Below are positions 34,465 to 44,136 of a stretch of 64,000 nt of DNA, piece by piece; within the stretch, counting starts at the first letter, position 1, and the number at the start of each line of letters is the position of its first letter. A program made the position numbers and the translations under genes. Below the pieces are notes generated by a model. The model was not told where the DNA came from. It did no database searches and worked only from the letters and a program-made list of their open reading frames with translations. The DNA comes from an uncultured Marinobacter sp. (GTDB lineage: Bacteria > Pseudomonadota > Gammaproteobacteria > Pseudomonadales > Oleiphilaceae), in assembly GCF_946886895.1 (NCBI RefSeq), contig NZ_CAMPJO010000006.1:1-64000 (forward strand). The letters are read 5' to 3'.

Positions 34465-35688
34465 ATGTCGGGCTCACTGTCCCACCTGCGTGTTCTGGAT
34501 CTATCCAGGGTGCTGGCCGGCCCTTGGGCCGGCCAGATTCTCGGCGACCTGGGCGCGGAGGTCATCAAGATCGAGCGCCCGGGAACCGGTGACGACACCC
34601 GCTCCTGGGGGCCGCCCTATCTCAGGGCGGCTGATGGCAGCGTAGAACTCTCCGCGTACTTCCTCGCGGCCAACCGGAACAAGCAGTCGCTGGCCATTGA
34701 TATCGCCCATCCCGAAGGGCAGGCACTGATCCGCAAGCTGGTGGCCGAATCGGACGTGGTGCTGGAAAACTTCAAGGTGGGCGGCCTCAAGCGCTATGGC
34801 CTGGATTACGACAGCCTGAAACGCATCAACCCGAGGCTCATCTATTGTTCGATTACCGGGTTTGGCCAGGATGGGCCCTACGCGAATCGTCCGGGTTATG
34901 ACTTCCTGATCCAGGCCATGGGCGGGCTGATGAGCATTACCGGGCAACCGGATGGCGAGCCCGGCGCCGGGCCGATGAAGGTCGGGGTGGCTCTGACCGA
35001 CATCATGACCGGACTCTATGCCACCATCGGTGTCCTCGCCGCTCTCAGTCACCGGGACCGGACCGGTGAGGGTCAGTACGTGGAGGCCGCGCTGCTGGAT
35101 GTGCAGGTGGCCTGCCTGGCCAATCAGGCCATGAATTACCTGACCACCGGCACCGCACCGGTCAGGATGGGAAACGCCCATCCCAACATCGTGCCTTACC
35201 AGGATTTCCCGACGGCGGATGGCAATATGGTGCTGACGATCGGCAACGATCAGCAGTTTGCCCGGCTGTGCGACGTACTCGGGCATCCGGAGTGGGCTGT
35301 CGACGAGTGCTATGCGACAAACCGTGCCCGGGTGGCGAACCGCCGGGAACTGATCCCGAAACTGAGGCAAGCCACGGTGATGCGGTCGACCCGGGAATGG
35401 GTCGAAATCCTCGAGCGGGCCGGAGTGCCCTGCGGGCCGGTGAATACGCTGGATCAGGTATTTGACGACCCCCAGGTTCGCGCGCGGGGCATGAAGCAGA
35501 CGGTCACCCATCCCGAACTGGGCGAGGTGCCGACGGTCGGTAATCCAATCAAGCTGAAACTGACACCGGTGGCCTATCGCACGGCGCCCCCTTTACTGGG
35601 TGAACAGTCGGTTCAGATCCTGCAGCAGGTGGCCGGGTTGTCTCCGAACGACATTGAGGACCTGAAGGAGCGTGGTGTTATTTCGTGA
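34465..35688 (+). CDS. Family III CoA-transferase (CaiB/BaiF)
   Basis: The 407-residue protein has the family III start VLDLSRVLAGPWAGQILGDLGAEVIKIE and the segment PGYDFLIQAMGGLMSITG, which holds the catalytic Asp. Such enzymes move CoA between acyl-CoA and carboxylic acids without ATP. The protein is closest in feel to dicarboxylate (succinate or glutarate type) CoA-transferases. It follows the semialdehyde dehydrogenase by 23 bases with GAGGAG before the ATG, so the two may act in sequence: semialdehyde to dicarboxylate to its CoA ester. Confidence 0.85.
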   Translation: MSGSLSHLRVLDLSRVLAGPWAGQILGDLGAEVIKIERPGTGDDTRSWGPPYLRAADGSVELSAYFLAANRNKQSLAIDIAHPEGQALIRKLVAESDVVLENFKVGGLKRYGLDYDSLKRINPRLIYCSITGFGQDGPYANRPGYDFLIQAMGGLMSITGQPDGEPGAGPMKVGVALTDIMTGLYATIGVLAALSHRDRTGEGQYVEAALLDVQVACLANQAMNYLTTGTAPVRMGNAHPNIVPYQDFPTADGNMVLTIGNDQQFARLCDVLGHPEWAVDECYATNRARVANRRELIPKLRQATVMRSTREWVEILERAGVPCGPVNTLDQVFDDPQVRARGMKQTVTHPELGEVPTVGNPIKLKLTPVAYRTAPPLLGEQSVQILQQVAGLSPNDIEDLKERGVIS

Positions 35689-35730
35689 ATTACCGTTGAA
35701 GTGGCTTTTTCGGGCCGGCCTTCAAGACCC

Positions 35731-36525
35731 TTACCGCCCCCGGAACTGCGCCGGCCGCTTGGCCAGGAACGCCGACACGCCCTCGGCAAAATCTTCGGTC
35801 CGGGTCATTTCAAGGAAGGCTGCCCGCTCCGCTTCCAGGTGGGCCGCCAGTTGATCACCGCTGGCCCGGTCGGTCAGTTGGCGGAACGCACCAAAGGCCC
35901 GAGTGGGGCCGCTGGCAACTTTTTTGATCGTTTCACTCAGCAGGTTTTCATACTCATTCTCCGGAGCGAACCCGGTGACCAGCCCCCAGTCTTTCGCTTC
36001 CGCCGCGCTGAGGGTTCGCCCTAGCATCATTAATTCCGCTGCCCGGCCAGCACCGATCTTGTGCGTCAGAAACCAGCTGCCGCCGCAGTCGGGCACCGCA
36101 CCGATGCCGTTATAAGCCACCAGAAATCGTGCGTCTTCCCGGGCGATCACCAGATCTGCCATCAGTGCCAGGCTCAGGCCTGCGCCGGCGGCGACACCCT
36201 TTACCGCGGCAATCACCGGTGCACCCAGGCTACGTAACAGCAAAATGGCCGGATTGGCCGCATCCAGAATGGCATTGATGGCATCCCCGGCCTGCGCCGG
36301 GGTGCCGGCCATGCTGGTTACGTCGCCGCCCGCCATAAAGGCACGCCCCGCCCCGGTGAGAACCACGCACCGTAACCCCGCCAGGTTCTTCAGCTCCCGG
36401 GCTGCGGCAAGGAAGGCCTCTGCCATGGGCACATTGACGGCGTTCAGGGCTTCCGGCCGGTTGAAGGTCAATGTTGCCACGCCGGTTTTTTCGTCGAATG
36501 CGGTGTGTACCAGTCTGTCTGTCAT
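35731..36525 (-). CDS. Enoyl-CoA hydratase/isomerase (PaaG-type)
   Basis: This 264-residue crotonase-fold protein has FNRPEALNAVN, oxyanion-hole segment AGRAFMAGGDVTSM, and YNGIGAVPDCGGSWFL. The acidic residue here is Asp rather than the hydratase Glu, as in PaaG-like isomerases, so double-bond isomerisation may be the main activity. The gene is on the minus strand, convergent with the CoA-transferase and divergent from the second Liv operon. The start is taken at the ATG at 36525; one six codons upstream (36543) is also open. Confidence 0.82.
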   Translation of the reverse strand: MTDRLVHTAFDEKTGVATLTFNRPEALNAVNVPMAEAFLAAARELKNLAGLRCVVLTGAGRAFMAGGDVTSMAGTPAQAGDAINAILDAANPAILLLRSLGAPVIAAVKGVAAGAGLSLALMADLVIAREDARFLVAYNGIGAVPDCGGSWFLTHKIGAGRAAELMMLGRTLSAAEAKDWGLVTGFAPENEYENLLSETIKKVASGPTRAFGAFRQLTDRASGDQLAAHLEAERAAFLEMTRTEDFAEGVSAFLAKRPAQFRGR

Positions 36526-36778
36526 TGATGGGGACCTTGTCATTCTGGCAGGTCTGATGGCCTGTGCCCTGCGTATCTATTTCAATGGTTCGTCCGATAA
36601 CAGGATAGAGGGGTTTGCCTAATGTTGCCCGGATGGACTACTTTTAATCTGGGTCGGGGTTAAGTCCCGGCGACAGGAAATAACAAAAATTACAATCATC
36701 TTCGGGCGTGGGATATGGGTAATGGCAAGGCGTGCTCGCCTGTCTGCGTACCCGGCGCCAGGGGTGCCGGGGGGTAAC

Positions 36779-37594
36779 GTGAGTATCCTGGAGATCAGTC
36801 ACCTGTCTCTGTCGTTTGGTGGTGTGAAGGCCCTGCAGGATGTCAGCTTCCGGGTGCCCGAAAATACCATCACCACTATTATTGGCCCGAACGGCGCCGG
36901 CAAGACGTCCCTGTTCAACTGCATTTCCGGGTTCTACAAGCCCCAGCAGGGCACCATCCGCTATCAGGGCCGTGAGCTTTCTGGCGCTCTGAAGCCGCCG
37001 CGTCGGGCGGCGCTGGGCCTGGCCCGGACCTTTCAGAACATTGCCCTGTTCCGGGGCATGACCGTGCTCGACAACATCAAGCTTGGCGCCCACGTGCACA
37101 TGAACAGCGGCCTGCTCAGCGCACTGGCCTATTTCGGACCCGCGCGCCGGGAAGAGATGGCGGTCCGCCAGGATGTGGAAAAACGGATCATCGATTTCCT
37201 GGAAATAGACCATATCCGCCGCCAGCCGGTGGCAAGCCTTTCCTACGGCCTGCAGAAACGGGTCGAGCTGGCCCGGGCCCTGGCCATGCAACCGAAGGTG
37301 CTGATGCTGGATGAGCCGGTGGCCGGCATGAACCGGGAAGAAAAGGAGGATATGGCCCGTTTCATTCTGGATATCCGGGAGGAGTGGGGCATCACCGTGC
37401 TGATGGTGGAGCACGACATGGGCATGGTGATGGATATTTCCGACCACATTGCGGTGCTCAATTTTGGCCAGGTAATCACCGAGGGCCTGCCCGCCGATGT
37501 TCAGAAAAATCCCGAGGTGATCAAGGCGTACCTTGGCAACAGCGATATCGACAGCCTGCGCAGAAAGCTCAATCCGGAAGAGGCAGCGGCCTGA
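36779..37594 (+). CDS. Second Liv-type ABC ATPase (LivG-like)
   Basis: The 271-residue ATPase has Walker A GPNGAGKTS, signature LSYGLQKRVELARAL and Walker B VLMLDEPVAGMNREE, the last being the LivG form. It starts at a GTG (36779) preceded by GGGGGT; an ATG 19 codons upstream gives an arginine/proline-rich leader unlike the family. First gene of a six-gene operon (ATPase, permease, permease, binding protein, ATPase, acyl-CoA ligase). Confidence 0.86.
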   Translation: MSILEISHLSLSFGGVKALQDVSFRVPENTITTIIGPNGAGKTSLFNCISGFYKPQQGTIRYQGRELSGALKPPRRAALGLARTFQNIALFRGMTVLDNIKLGAHVHMNSGLLSALAYFGPARREEMAVRQDVEKRIIDFLEIDHIRRQPVASLSYGLQKRVELARALAMQPKVLMLDEPVAGMNREEKEDMARFILDIREEWGITVLMVEHDMGMVMDISDHIAVLNFGQVITEGLPADVQKNPEVIKAYLGNSDIDSLRRKLNPEEAAA

Positions 37595-38472
37595 TGGACT
37601 GGTTGTTCTTCGGAGAAATCAGCCTGGCGGGTCTGGCCATGGGCGGTCTCTATGCCCTGATCGCCCTGGGCTTTGTGATCATCTACAAGGCCACCCGGGT
37701 GATCAATTTTGCCATCGGCGAAATCATGATGTTCGCCGCTTACCTGTTCCTGGCCTTTGCCGGCGGCATGGAACTCTCGGCCTGGATCGCGCTGCCACTG
37801 GCGGTGATTGGTGGCAGCATTCTGGGCGGGGTGATCGAAAAAACCATGATCCGGCCCATGCTGGGTGAATCCCCGATCTCGGTGGTGATGGTCACCATTG
37901 GTATCGCCAGTATCCTGGTGGGACTGGTGGAGTTTATCTGGACCGCCAACCCGCAACTGCTACCCAGCTTCCTGCCCCGGGAACCGGTATTTATCGGCCC
38001 GCTCTATCTGGCCCCCAAGATTGCCTATGGCTTCCTGATCGGCTCCGCCCTGCTGATTGCTTACCTGCTCTATTTCCGGTTCTCCCGGGGCGGCGTGGCG
38101 TTGAGGGCAACCGCGTCCGATCAGGCCGCCGCCTACTCCATGGGCATCAATGTGCGCCGGGTGTTCAATATGGCCTGGGTGTTCGGTTCTCTGGCGGCGT
38201 CACTGGCCGGTGTACTGGTGGCTGCCACCGGTGGCCTCAGCCCCCAGTTCGGGATCATCGGCCTGAGTGTGCTGGTGGTGGTGATTGTGGGTGGCCTGGA
38301 CAGCATTCTGGGTGCCCTGGTGGCCGGCGTGTTCATCGGCTGGCTGGAAACCGTGGCCGGCGCCTATCTGGGCGGCGAGTACCGGATGCCGGCGACCTTC
38401 CTGGTGCTGGCGGTGATTCTGGTAATTCGCCCCTATGGCCTCTTTGGTACCCACGAGATAGAGCGAGTCTGA
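37594..38472 (+). CDS. Second Liv-type ABC permease (LivH-like)
   Basis: The 292-residue permease has about eight helices and opens with FFGEISLAGLAMGGLYALIALGFVIIYKATRVINFAIGE, the LivH hallmark. The ATPase-contact loop is near RFSRGGVALRATASDQAAAYSMGIN. Its ATG overlaps the preceding stop (TGATG). The product should form the pore with the LivM-like protein encoded next. Confidence 0.88.
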   Translation: MDWLFFGEISLAGLAMGGLYALIALGFVIIYKATRVINFAIGEIMMFAAYLFLAFAGGMELSAWIALPLAVIGGSILGGVIEKTMIRPMLGESPISVVMVTIGIASILVGLVEFIWTANPQLLPSFLPREPVFIGPLYLAPKIAYGFLIGSALLIAYLLYFRFSRGGVALRATASDQAAAYSMGINVRRVFNMAWVFGSLAASLAGVLVAATGGLSPQFGIIGLSVLVVVIVGGLDSILGALVAGVFIGWLETVAGAYLGGEYRMPATFLVLAVILVIRPYGLFGTHEIERV

Positions 38473-38473
38473 G

Positions 38474-39517
38474 ATGCGCATCGGTGATGCAAAACAGAGT
38501 TACGAGGCCGATGAGGCGATCTGGACCAGTTCTACCCAGAAAGGGTGGTTCGGCCTGTTCCTGCTGATCCTTCTACTGTTCCCGTTTATGGTCGATTCCT
38601 ACCTGCTGTATCTGGGCTGTCTGGTGGGCATTGCGGTAATCAGTGCCACCGGCCTGAACATCCTGACCGGCTTTACCGGTCTGATCTCCCTTGGCCAGGC
38701 CGGGTTTATGGGGGTGGGTGCCTATACCGTGGCCTGGCTCTCCCTCCACACCGGCCTGCCGTTCCCGGTCACCCTGGTGCTGGCGGGGCTTATGGCCGCC
38801 GCGGTGGGCATTCTGGTGGGGCTGCCCTCATTGCGGGTGAAGGGGTTGTATCTGGCGATTGCGACTCTGGCAGCCAGTGTGTTCCTGCATTTTATTTTCG
38901 CCGAGTGGGAGTCGGTCACCGGTGGCATGGGTGGCCTGAGCCTGGAACCGGCACACCTGTTCGGGGTCTCCTTCCAGAGCGACTTCAGGATGTATTTCAT
39001 CATTGTGCCGCTGGCGGTGCTGATGGTGTTTGCCGCCCGCAATGTGTTCCGGACGCGCATTGGCCGGGCCTTTATCGCCATCCGGGACCGGGATATTTCC
39101 GCCGAGATCCTGGGCATCAACCTGCTGCACTACAAGCTGATGTCCTTCGCGCTCAGCTCATTTTACGCTGGGGTGGCGGGCGGCCTGTTCGCCTATTTCT
39201 TCCGGGTGGTGACGCCGGAGAGCTTCCCGTTGTCGATGTCGATTTTCTATCTGGCGGCGGTGATTGTGGGCGGTATGGGGAACCTGCTGGGCGGCATACT
39301 CGGTGCCGCTTTCATGACCCTGGTGCCGGAAGCACTGAAGCTGCTCACTGCCGCCCTGACGCCGTTCTATCCGGACGCCCCGGTATTCATGTCGCCGATG
39401 CTGGAGATTATCTTCGGTGCCCTGATTGTGGGCTTCCTGATCTTTGAACCCCATGGTCTCGCGGAAATCTGGCATCGCATCCGCCGTTTTTTCCGTCTGT
39501 GGCCGTTCCGGAATTAA
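38474..39517 (+). CDS. Second Liv-type ABC permease (LivM-like)
   Basis: The 347-residue permease has about ten helices and an N-terminal cytoplasmic tail of some 28 residues (SYEADEAIWTSSTQKGW). LNILTGFTGLISLGQAGFMGVGAYT and RIGRAFIAIRDRDISAEILGIN are the LivM family features. It starts one base after the livH-like stop. The arginine-rich C-terminus (WHRIRRFFRLWPFRN) is unlike livM of the first operon. Confidence 0.88.
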   Translation: MRIGDAKQSYEADEAIWTSSTQKGWFGLFLLILLLFPFMVDSYLLYLGCLVGIAVISATGLNILTGFTGLISLGQAGFMGVGAYTVAWLSLHTGLPFPVTLVLAGLMAAAVGILVGLPSLRVKGLYLAIATLAASVFLHFIFAEWESVTGGMGGLSLEPAHLFGVSFQSDFRMYFIIVPLAVLMVFAARNVFRTRIGRAFIAIRDRDISAEILGINLLHYKLMSFALSSFYAGVAGGLFAYFFRVVTPESFPLSMSIFYLAAVIVGGMGNLLGGILGAAFMTLVPEALKLLTAALTPFYPDAPVFMSPMLEIIFGALIVGFLIFEPHGLAEIWHRIRRFFRLWPFRN

Positions 39518-39597
39518 TTGTGTTTCAACGAGCCTCTTACCGGGCCTTTCACCGGGAAACCGTGCAACACCAACAACAAGAAGCAAGGAGAAGAACC

Positions 39598-40806
39598 ATG
39601 TTCACAAACATCCTCAACAAAGGGCGCCGGCTTGCCGGGCTGGGCAGCCTGGTCGCTGCGTTAACCGTAGCCACCCCGGCCATGGCCCAGGACAAGGAAC
39701 CCATCGTGTTCGGTGGCTCGATACCGCTCTCCGGTGTCTTTGCCTTTGCCGGTATTCACATTCACGCCGGGCTGACCGACTACACCGACTGGATCAACAG
39801 CCAGGGCGGCATCAATGGCCATCCGGTCCAGTATGTGATGGAAGATACCGCCTATGAAGTGGATCGTTCGGTGGCGGCCTTTAAGAAGATTTCCGGCAGT
39901 CATTCACCGGCGACCTACTACGGTGACAGTACCGGCTTTATGAAGACCATTGCCTCGGAACTGAACAGCCAGGGCGATACCCTGATGAGCGGTGCGTCCT
40001 TCGCCACGGTGCTGACCGATAACGAGCAATATCCGTATCAGTTCATTCCCGGTCCCAGCTACAGTCAGATGTTCGGCATCATCCTGGAATACATTGCCAG
40101 CCAGGGTAAGGACGGCGACATGCCAACCGTCGCCTTCGTTTACAGCGATACCGAGTTCGGCAAGGATCCCATCGAAAATGGCAAGGCCCGGGCCGCTGAG
40201 TTGGGTATAGAAGTGGTAGAGGACATTGTCACCAAGCCCGGCGCCGTGGATGTGTCTGCCGAGATCCTGAAACTGCGCCGGGTTCGTCCAGACTTCGTGG
40301 TGTTCCATGGCTATGTGCTGTCGCCGATCAATGAGTTCATGGTGCAGATGCGCCAGATGGGCCTGGATACCCAGTTCATGGGCACCTTCTGGTCCTCCGA
40401 TAAGCTGATCATCGACAAGATGGGCAAGGATGCCGACGGTTATATGGGTGTGATGCCCTACAACTACTACGACAGCGAGGAAAGCGGCCCGATGCTGGAC
40501 GCCCTTCGCGCCCAGGCCGAGAAGAGCGACCCGGAGGCCGGCTACCGCCCGACCGGTTACATGCAGGCCTGGTTCAACGCCATGGTGTGGACCGAAGTGG
40601 TCAAACGTACCCTGGATGACGGCAAAGAGCTGACGGCAGAGAATATGGCGGCTTCCCTGGCGTCTATCGAGGACTGGGACACCGGCGGCATCATCGGCAT
40701 TCCGGTGACGGTGAAGGATATGTCGTTCCCGGTTGGTCGCATCTGGCGGGTGAATGCCGAGAAGGGCCGCTATGAGCCGGTGTCGGACTGGATCCACCTC
40801 GACTGA
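39598..40806 (+). CDS. Second Liv-type ABC binding protein
   Basis: The 402-residue type I binding protein has a signal peptide (about 1-31, ending PAMAQ) and the start PIVFGGSIPLSGVFAFAGIH. It diverges strongly from the first importer's binding protein. Since the operon ends with an acyl-CoA ligase, an organic or fatty acid substrate is more likely than an amino acid. AAGGAGAAG before the ATG at 39598 decides the start. Its position inside the operon, after both permeases, is typical of this subgroup. Confidence 0.85.
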   Translation: MFTNILNKGRRLAGLGSLVAALTVATPAMAQDKEPIVFGGSIPLSGVFAFAGIHIHAGLTDYTDWINSQGGINGHPVQYVMEDTAYEVDRSVAAFKKISGSHSPATYYGDSTGFMKTIASELNSQGDTLMSGASFATVLTDNEQYPYQFIPGPSYSQMFGIILEYIASQGKDGDMPTVAFVYSDTEFGKDPIENGKARAAELGIEVVEDIVTKPGAVDVSAEILKLRRVRPDFVVFHGYVLSPINEFMVQMRQMGLDTQFMGTFWSSDKLIIDKMGKDADGYMGVMPYNYYDSEESGPMLDALRAQAEKSDPEAGYRPTGYMQAWFNAMVWTEVVKRTLDDGKELTAENMAASLASIEDWDTGGIIGIPVTVKDMSFPVGRIWRVNAEKGRYEPVSDWIHLD

Positions 40807-40814
40807 GGGGCGGT

Positions 40815-41624
40815 ATGGAAGCTTTACTGGAAATCGATAACATCGAGGTGGTTTACAACAAGTCGGTGCAGGTCCTCCGGGGCCTGTCACTGCGGGTGCC
40901 GGAGGGTGCCATCGTGGCACTCCTGGGCTCCAACGGGGCCGGAAAATCCACCACGCTGAAAAGTGTTTCCGGCCTGCTGAGCCTGGAAGACGGCGAAGTG
41001 ACCGCCGGGGAGGTGCGGTTTCGGGGCAGGAATGTCAAGGGCACACCGCCCGAGCAACTGGTACGTAGCGGCTTGTTCCATGTGATGGAAGGCCGTCGGG
41101 TGTTTGAAGACCTCACGGTGGAGGAGAACCTGATTGCCGCCACCTACGCGCTCAGTGGCCACAAACCCTCCCTGAGCGACAGCTACGAGCTGGTCTACAA
41201 CTACTTTCCTCGGCTGAAAGAGCGTCGTAAACAGCTGGCGGGATACCTGTCCGGCGGTGAACAGCAGATGCTGGCCCTTGGCCGCGCCCTGATTGCCCAG
41301 CCCGGCCTGATCATGCTGGATGAACCTTCGCTGGGACTGGCGCCGTTGCTGGTGGAGGAGATTTTCACCATCGTGGCGCGGATCAACCGGGAGCAGGGCA
41401 CCGCCATTTTACTGGTGGAGCAGAATGCCGCCGTGTCTCTGGCGATTGCGTCCTACGGCTACATCATGGAGAACGGCAAGATTGTGATTGATGGCCCGGC
41501 GGACAAGCTCACCGCCAATGAGGATGTCCGGGAGTTTTACCTGGGGGTGGGTGGCAAGGAAGGCAAGGCCCGCAGTTACCGGGATATCAAGCATTACAAA
41601 CGCCGTAAACGGTGGCTTTCATGA
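40815..41624 (+). CDS. Second Liv-type ABC ATPase (LivF-like)
   Basis: This 269-residue ATPase has Walker A GSNGAGKST, signature LSGGEQQMLALGRAL and Walker B LIMLDEPSLGLAP. The C-terminus is extended by about 30 basic residues (KARSYRDIKHYKRRKRWL), a feature of LivF proteins next to acyl-CoA ligases. Its stop overlaps the ligase ATG by four bases, linking the importer to CoA activation. Confidence 0.88.
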   Translation: MEALLEIDNIEVVYNKSVQVLRGLSLRVPEGAIVALLGSNGAGKSTTLKSVSGLLSLEDGEVTAGEVRFRGRNVKGTPPEQLVRSGLFHVMEGRRVFEDLTVEENLIAATYALSGHKPSLSDSYELVYNYFPRLKERRKQLAGYLSGGEQQMLALGRALIAQPGLIMLDEPSLGLAPLLVEEIFTIVARINREQGTAILLVEQNAAVSLAIASYGYIMENGKIVIDGPADKLTANEDVREFYLGVGGKEGKARSYRDIKHYKRRKRWLS

Positions 41625-43423
41625 CAACACCTTCCGTTCCTGAACTTACTCTCACGCAAATGTTGCGGGCCCATGCCAAAGACCGGCCTGATGCATTGGC
41701 CCTGCGCCAGAAAGACTTCGGTATCTGGAAGGCCTATACCTGGCAGGATTACTATCAGCGTGCGCGCCACTTCGGGCTGGGGCTGCGCGCACTGGGCCTG
41801 GAGGAAGGCAGCCATGTGGCTATCATCTCGGAAAATCGGGTGGAATGGGTGATCGCCCAGATGGGCATCGGCCTGGTTCGGGGCATCTGCGTGGGTGTGT
41901 ACCCGACCAGCCCCTGGAGCGAGGTGGCCTATGTGCTCGAGCACAGCGATGCCGAGTTTGTGGTCTGCGAGGATCAGGAACAGACCGACAAGGTGCTGGA
42001 AGCCTGGCCGGATCTGCCCAAGCTGAAGCACTGCATTGCCATCGATATGAAGGGCCTGCGCTATTATCCCGCGCCGCCTGCGGCGTTCGACGATATCGAA
42101 GCCCGGGGAAGGGAATACGAAGAGGCCCACCCTGGGCTGGTGGATGGCATGCTGGACGGCCAGCAGATGGACGACACCGCCCTGATGATCTACACCTCCG
42201 GCTCCACTGGCCGACCGAAAGGGGCCATGATCAGTTGGGGCAATCTCCACGCCGCGGCGCCCGGGCTGATTGAGCTGCTGCAGGCCGATGAACATGGCTC
42301 CAGCCTGTCCTATCTGCCGCTGTGCCATGTGGCCGAACAGGCGTTTACCAACATTGCGCCGGTGTACGTGGGCAGTACCGTCAGCTTCGGTGAAAGCCTG
42401 CGGACCATTCAGGAGGATTTGCGGGAAATTGCGCCAACGTTTTTTCTGGGCGTGCCCCGGATCTGGGAGAAACTGCATTCCGCCATCTACATCAAAATTC
42501 AGGAGACCGGTCGCTTCCGGCAGGGGCTATTCCACTGGGCCACCCGGGTGTGTTCGCCGATGGCCACCAAGCCCAGGGGTCAGTGGAGTCTGAAAGAAAA
42601 GTGTCTGTACGGCATCAGTTATGTTCTGGTGCTACGGGCGCTACAGAATTTTATCGGCCTGCGCCGTTGCACCATCGCACTCACCGGAGCCGCCCCCATT
42701 TCCACCGGTATTCTGGAATTCTTCCGGACGATCGGTGTCCCCCTGGTGGAGGTCTATGGCCAGACCGAAAGCACCGGTGTTGCCACGGCCCAGCCGGGTA
42801 ACGATGTGCATCTGGGCACCGTGGGGGTGGCTATTGCCGGTGTCGAAGTGACGCTCGGCGAGCACAACGAAATCATCATGCGTGGCGGCAGTATGTTCAG
42901 GGGCTATTACAAGAACGAGGAGGCGACCGCTTCAACCCTGGTCGATGGCTGGCTGCATACCGGCGATGTGGGCGAATGGCGGGACGGCCAGCTCAAGATT
43001 GTCGACCGGCTCAAGGACATCATGATTACCGCGGGCGGCAAAAACCTGTCGCCAACGGAGATTGAGAACACCCTCAAGGCCAGCCCGTATATCAAGGAAT
43101 GCATTGTGATTGGCGAGGCCCGGAAGTACGTTTCCGCGTTGATCCAGATCGATTTCGAGACGGTGGCCAAGTGGGCCGAGCAGGAGCGGCTTGCCTATAC
43201 CACCTTCCGGAGCCTGACCGAACAGGCGCGGGTGAACGACCTGATCCAGGCCGAAGTGAACAAGGGTAATGAACAGCTGCCCCAGGTGGCGCAGATCAAA
43301 CGTTTCCACCTGCTCACCAAGGAGCTGGACCACGACGACGATGAAGTAACCGCCACCATGAAGGTACGCCGGAGCAATATCCAGCAGAAGTATGGTGACG
43401 TTATAGAGTCACTGTACGGGTGA
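41621..43423 (+). CDS. AMP-forming long-chain-type acyl-CoA synthetase
   Basis: This 600-residue ligase of the FadD15-like group has phosphate loop IYTSGSTGRPKGAM, YGQTESTGVAT, GWLHTGDVGEWRDG and the long-chain-type C-terminus with ITAGGKNLSPTEIENTLK. It probably converts the acid brought in by the adjoining transporter to its CoA ester, trapping it in the cell. The ATG overlaps the LivF-like stop (ATGA). The gene converges on the GAF gene with 12 bases between stops. Confidence 0.87.
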   Translation: MTTPSVPELTLTQMLRAHAKDRPDALALRQKDFGIWKAYTWQDYYQRARHFGLGLRALGLEEGSHVAIISENRVEWVIAQMGIGLVRGICVGVYPTSPWSEVAYVLEHSDAEFVVCEDQEQTDKVLEAWPDLPKLKHCIAIDMKGLRYYPAPPAAFDDIEARGREYEEAHPGLVDGMLDGQQMDDTALMIYTSGSTGRPKGAMISWGNLHAAAPGLIELLQADEHGSSLSYLPLCHVAEQAFTNIAPVYVGSTVSFGESLRTIQEDLREIAPTFFLGVPRIWEKLHSAIYIKIQETGRFRQGLFHWATRVCSPMATKPRGQWSLKEKCLYGISYVLVLRALQNFIGLRRCTIALTGAAPISTGILEFFRTIGVPLVEVYGQTESTGVATAQPGNDVHLGTVGVAIAGVEVTLGEHNEIIMRGGSMFRGYYKNEEATASTLVDGWLHTGDVGEWRDGQLKIVDRLKDIMITAGGKNLSPTEIENTLKASPYIKECIVIGEARKYVSALIQIDFETVAKWAEQERLAYTTFRSLTEQARVNDLIQAEVNKGNEQLPQVAQIKRFHLLTKELDHDDDEVTATMKVRRSNIQQKYGDVIESLYG

Positions 43424-43435
43424 GGCCACACGACA

Positions 43436-44002
43436 CTAGCGGCTGTTTTCCAACTTCCGGATGGCGCTCTGTAGCTGTTTGCAGGTCAACTCAAGGTGCC
43501 TGGACACCAAGTGCATCTGAATCAGTGACTCGGCATGCCGGGCGAAGCTTTCCAGCAGGGCCGCCTGCGAGGCGCCGAAGGGGCGGCTGCGCCTGTCGAT
43601 GATACAGACGGTGCCGAGGTCCACGGTCTCCGAAAACACATCGATCCGGATCGGGGCGCCGGCGTAGAAACGGATATGCGGTTCACCGGTGACCAGGGGG
43701 TTGTCCGCAAAGCGCTTGTCCGTAAGTGCGTCCTGCACGAGCAGGGTGTCATCGTGATAGATTGCATGGCCGCAGAACGAAATATCCCGGCCCGTTTCGC
43801 ACACATCCAGGCCGTGACTGGATTTGAACCATTGCCGGTGTTCGTCCACCAGGGTCAGGGCACAGATGGGTACATCAAAGGCGAGCCTGGCCGTCTCCGT
43901 CAGCGAATCGAAAACCTCTTCCCGCCCCGAGTCCAAAAGCTCCGTGGCCTTCAGGGCCTGCAGGCGTAGCGCTTCGTTGGCTGGCGTTCGTGGTGGTTGC
44001 AC
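43436..44002 (-). CDS. GAF domain protein
   Basis: The 188-residue cytoplasmic protein consists of a GAF domain (about residues 25-165) flanked by a short N-terminus and a C-terminal helix. The start ANEALRLQALKATELLDSGREEVFD and the stretch ISFCGHAIYHDDTLLVQDALTDKRFADNPLV are typical of GAF modules often fused to GGDEF domains. Here no output domain follows, so it acts by itself or through a partner. Ligand unknown. Confidence 0.82.
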   Translation of the reverse strand: MQPPRTPANEALRLQALKATELLDSGREEVFDSLTETARLAFDVPICALTLVDEHRQWFKSSHGLDVCETGRDISFCGHAIYHDDTLLVQDALTDKRFADNPLVTGEPHIRFYAGAPIRIDVFSETVDLGTVCIIDRRSRPFGASQAALLESFARHAESLIQMHLVSRHLELTCKQLQSAIRKLENSR

Positions 44003-44080
44003 GGTATCGCACCTGTCTGACCTTACCTAAGGTTAACAATAGCACCATAATACGATCCAGCGTTCTGATGAATTTCAGAC

Positions 44081-44102
44081 AAAAAAAGGCCTGCGCTCAG
44101 GC
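44081..44102 (-). terminator. Rho-independent terminator of the porin gene
   Basis: On the minus strand GCCTG-AGCG-CAGGC forms a 5-bp hairpin, directly followed by CTTTTTTT. It lies 35 bases past the porin stop in the right direction. Confidence 0.75.
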
Positions 44103-44136
44103 AGACCCAGTCAGGCAAAGCAACCTGTAACCCGGT

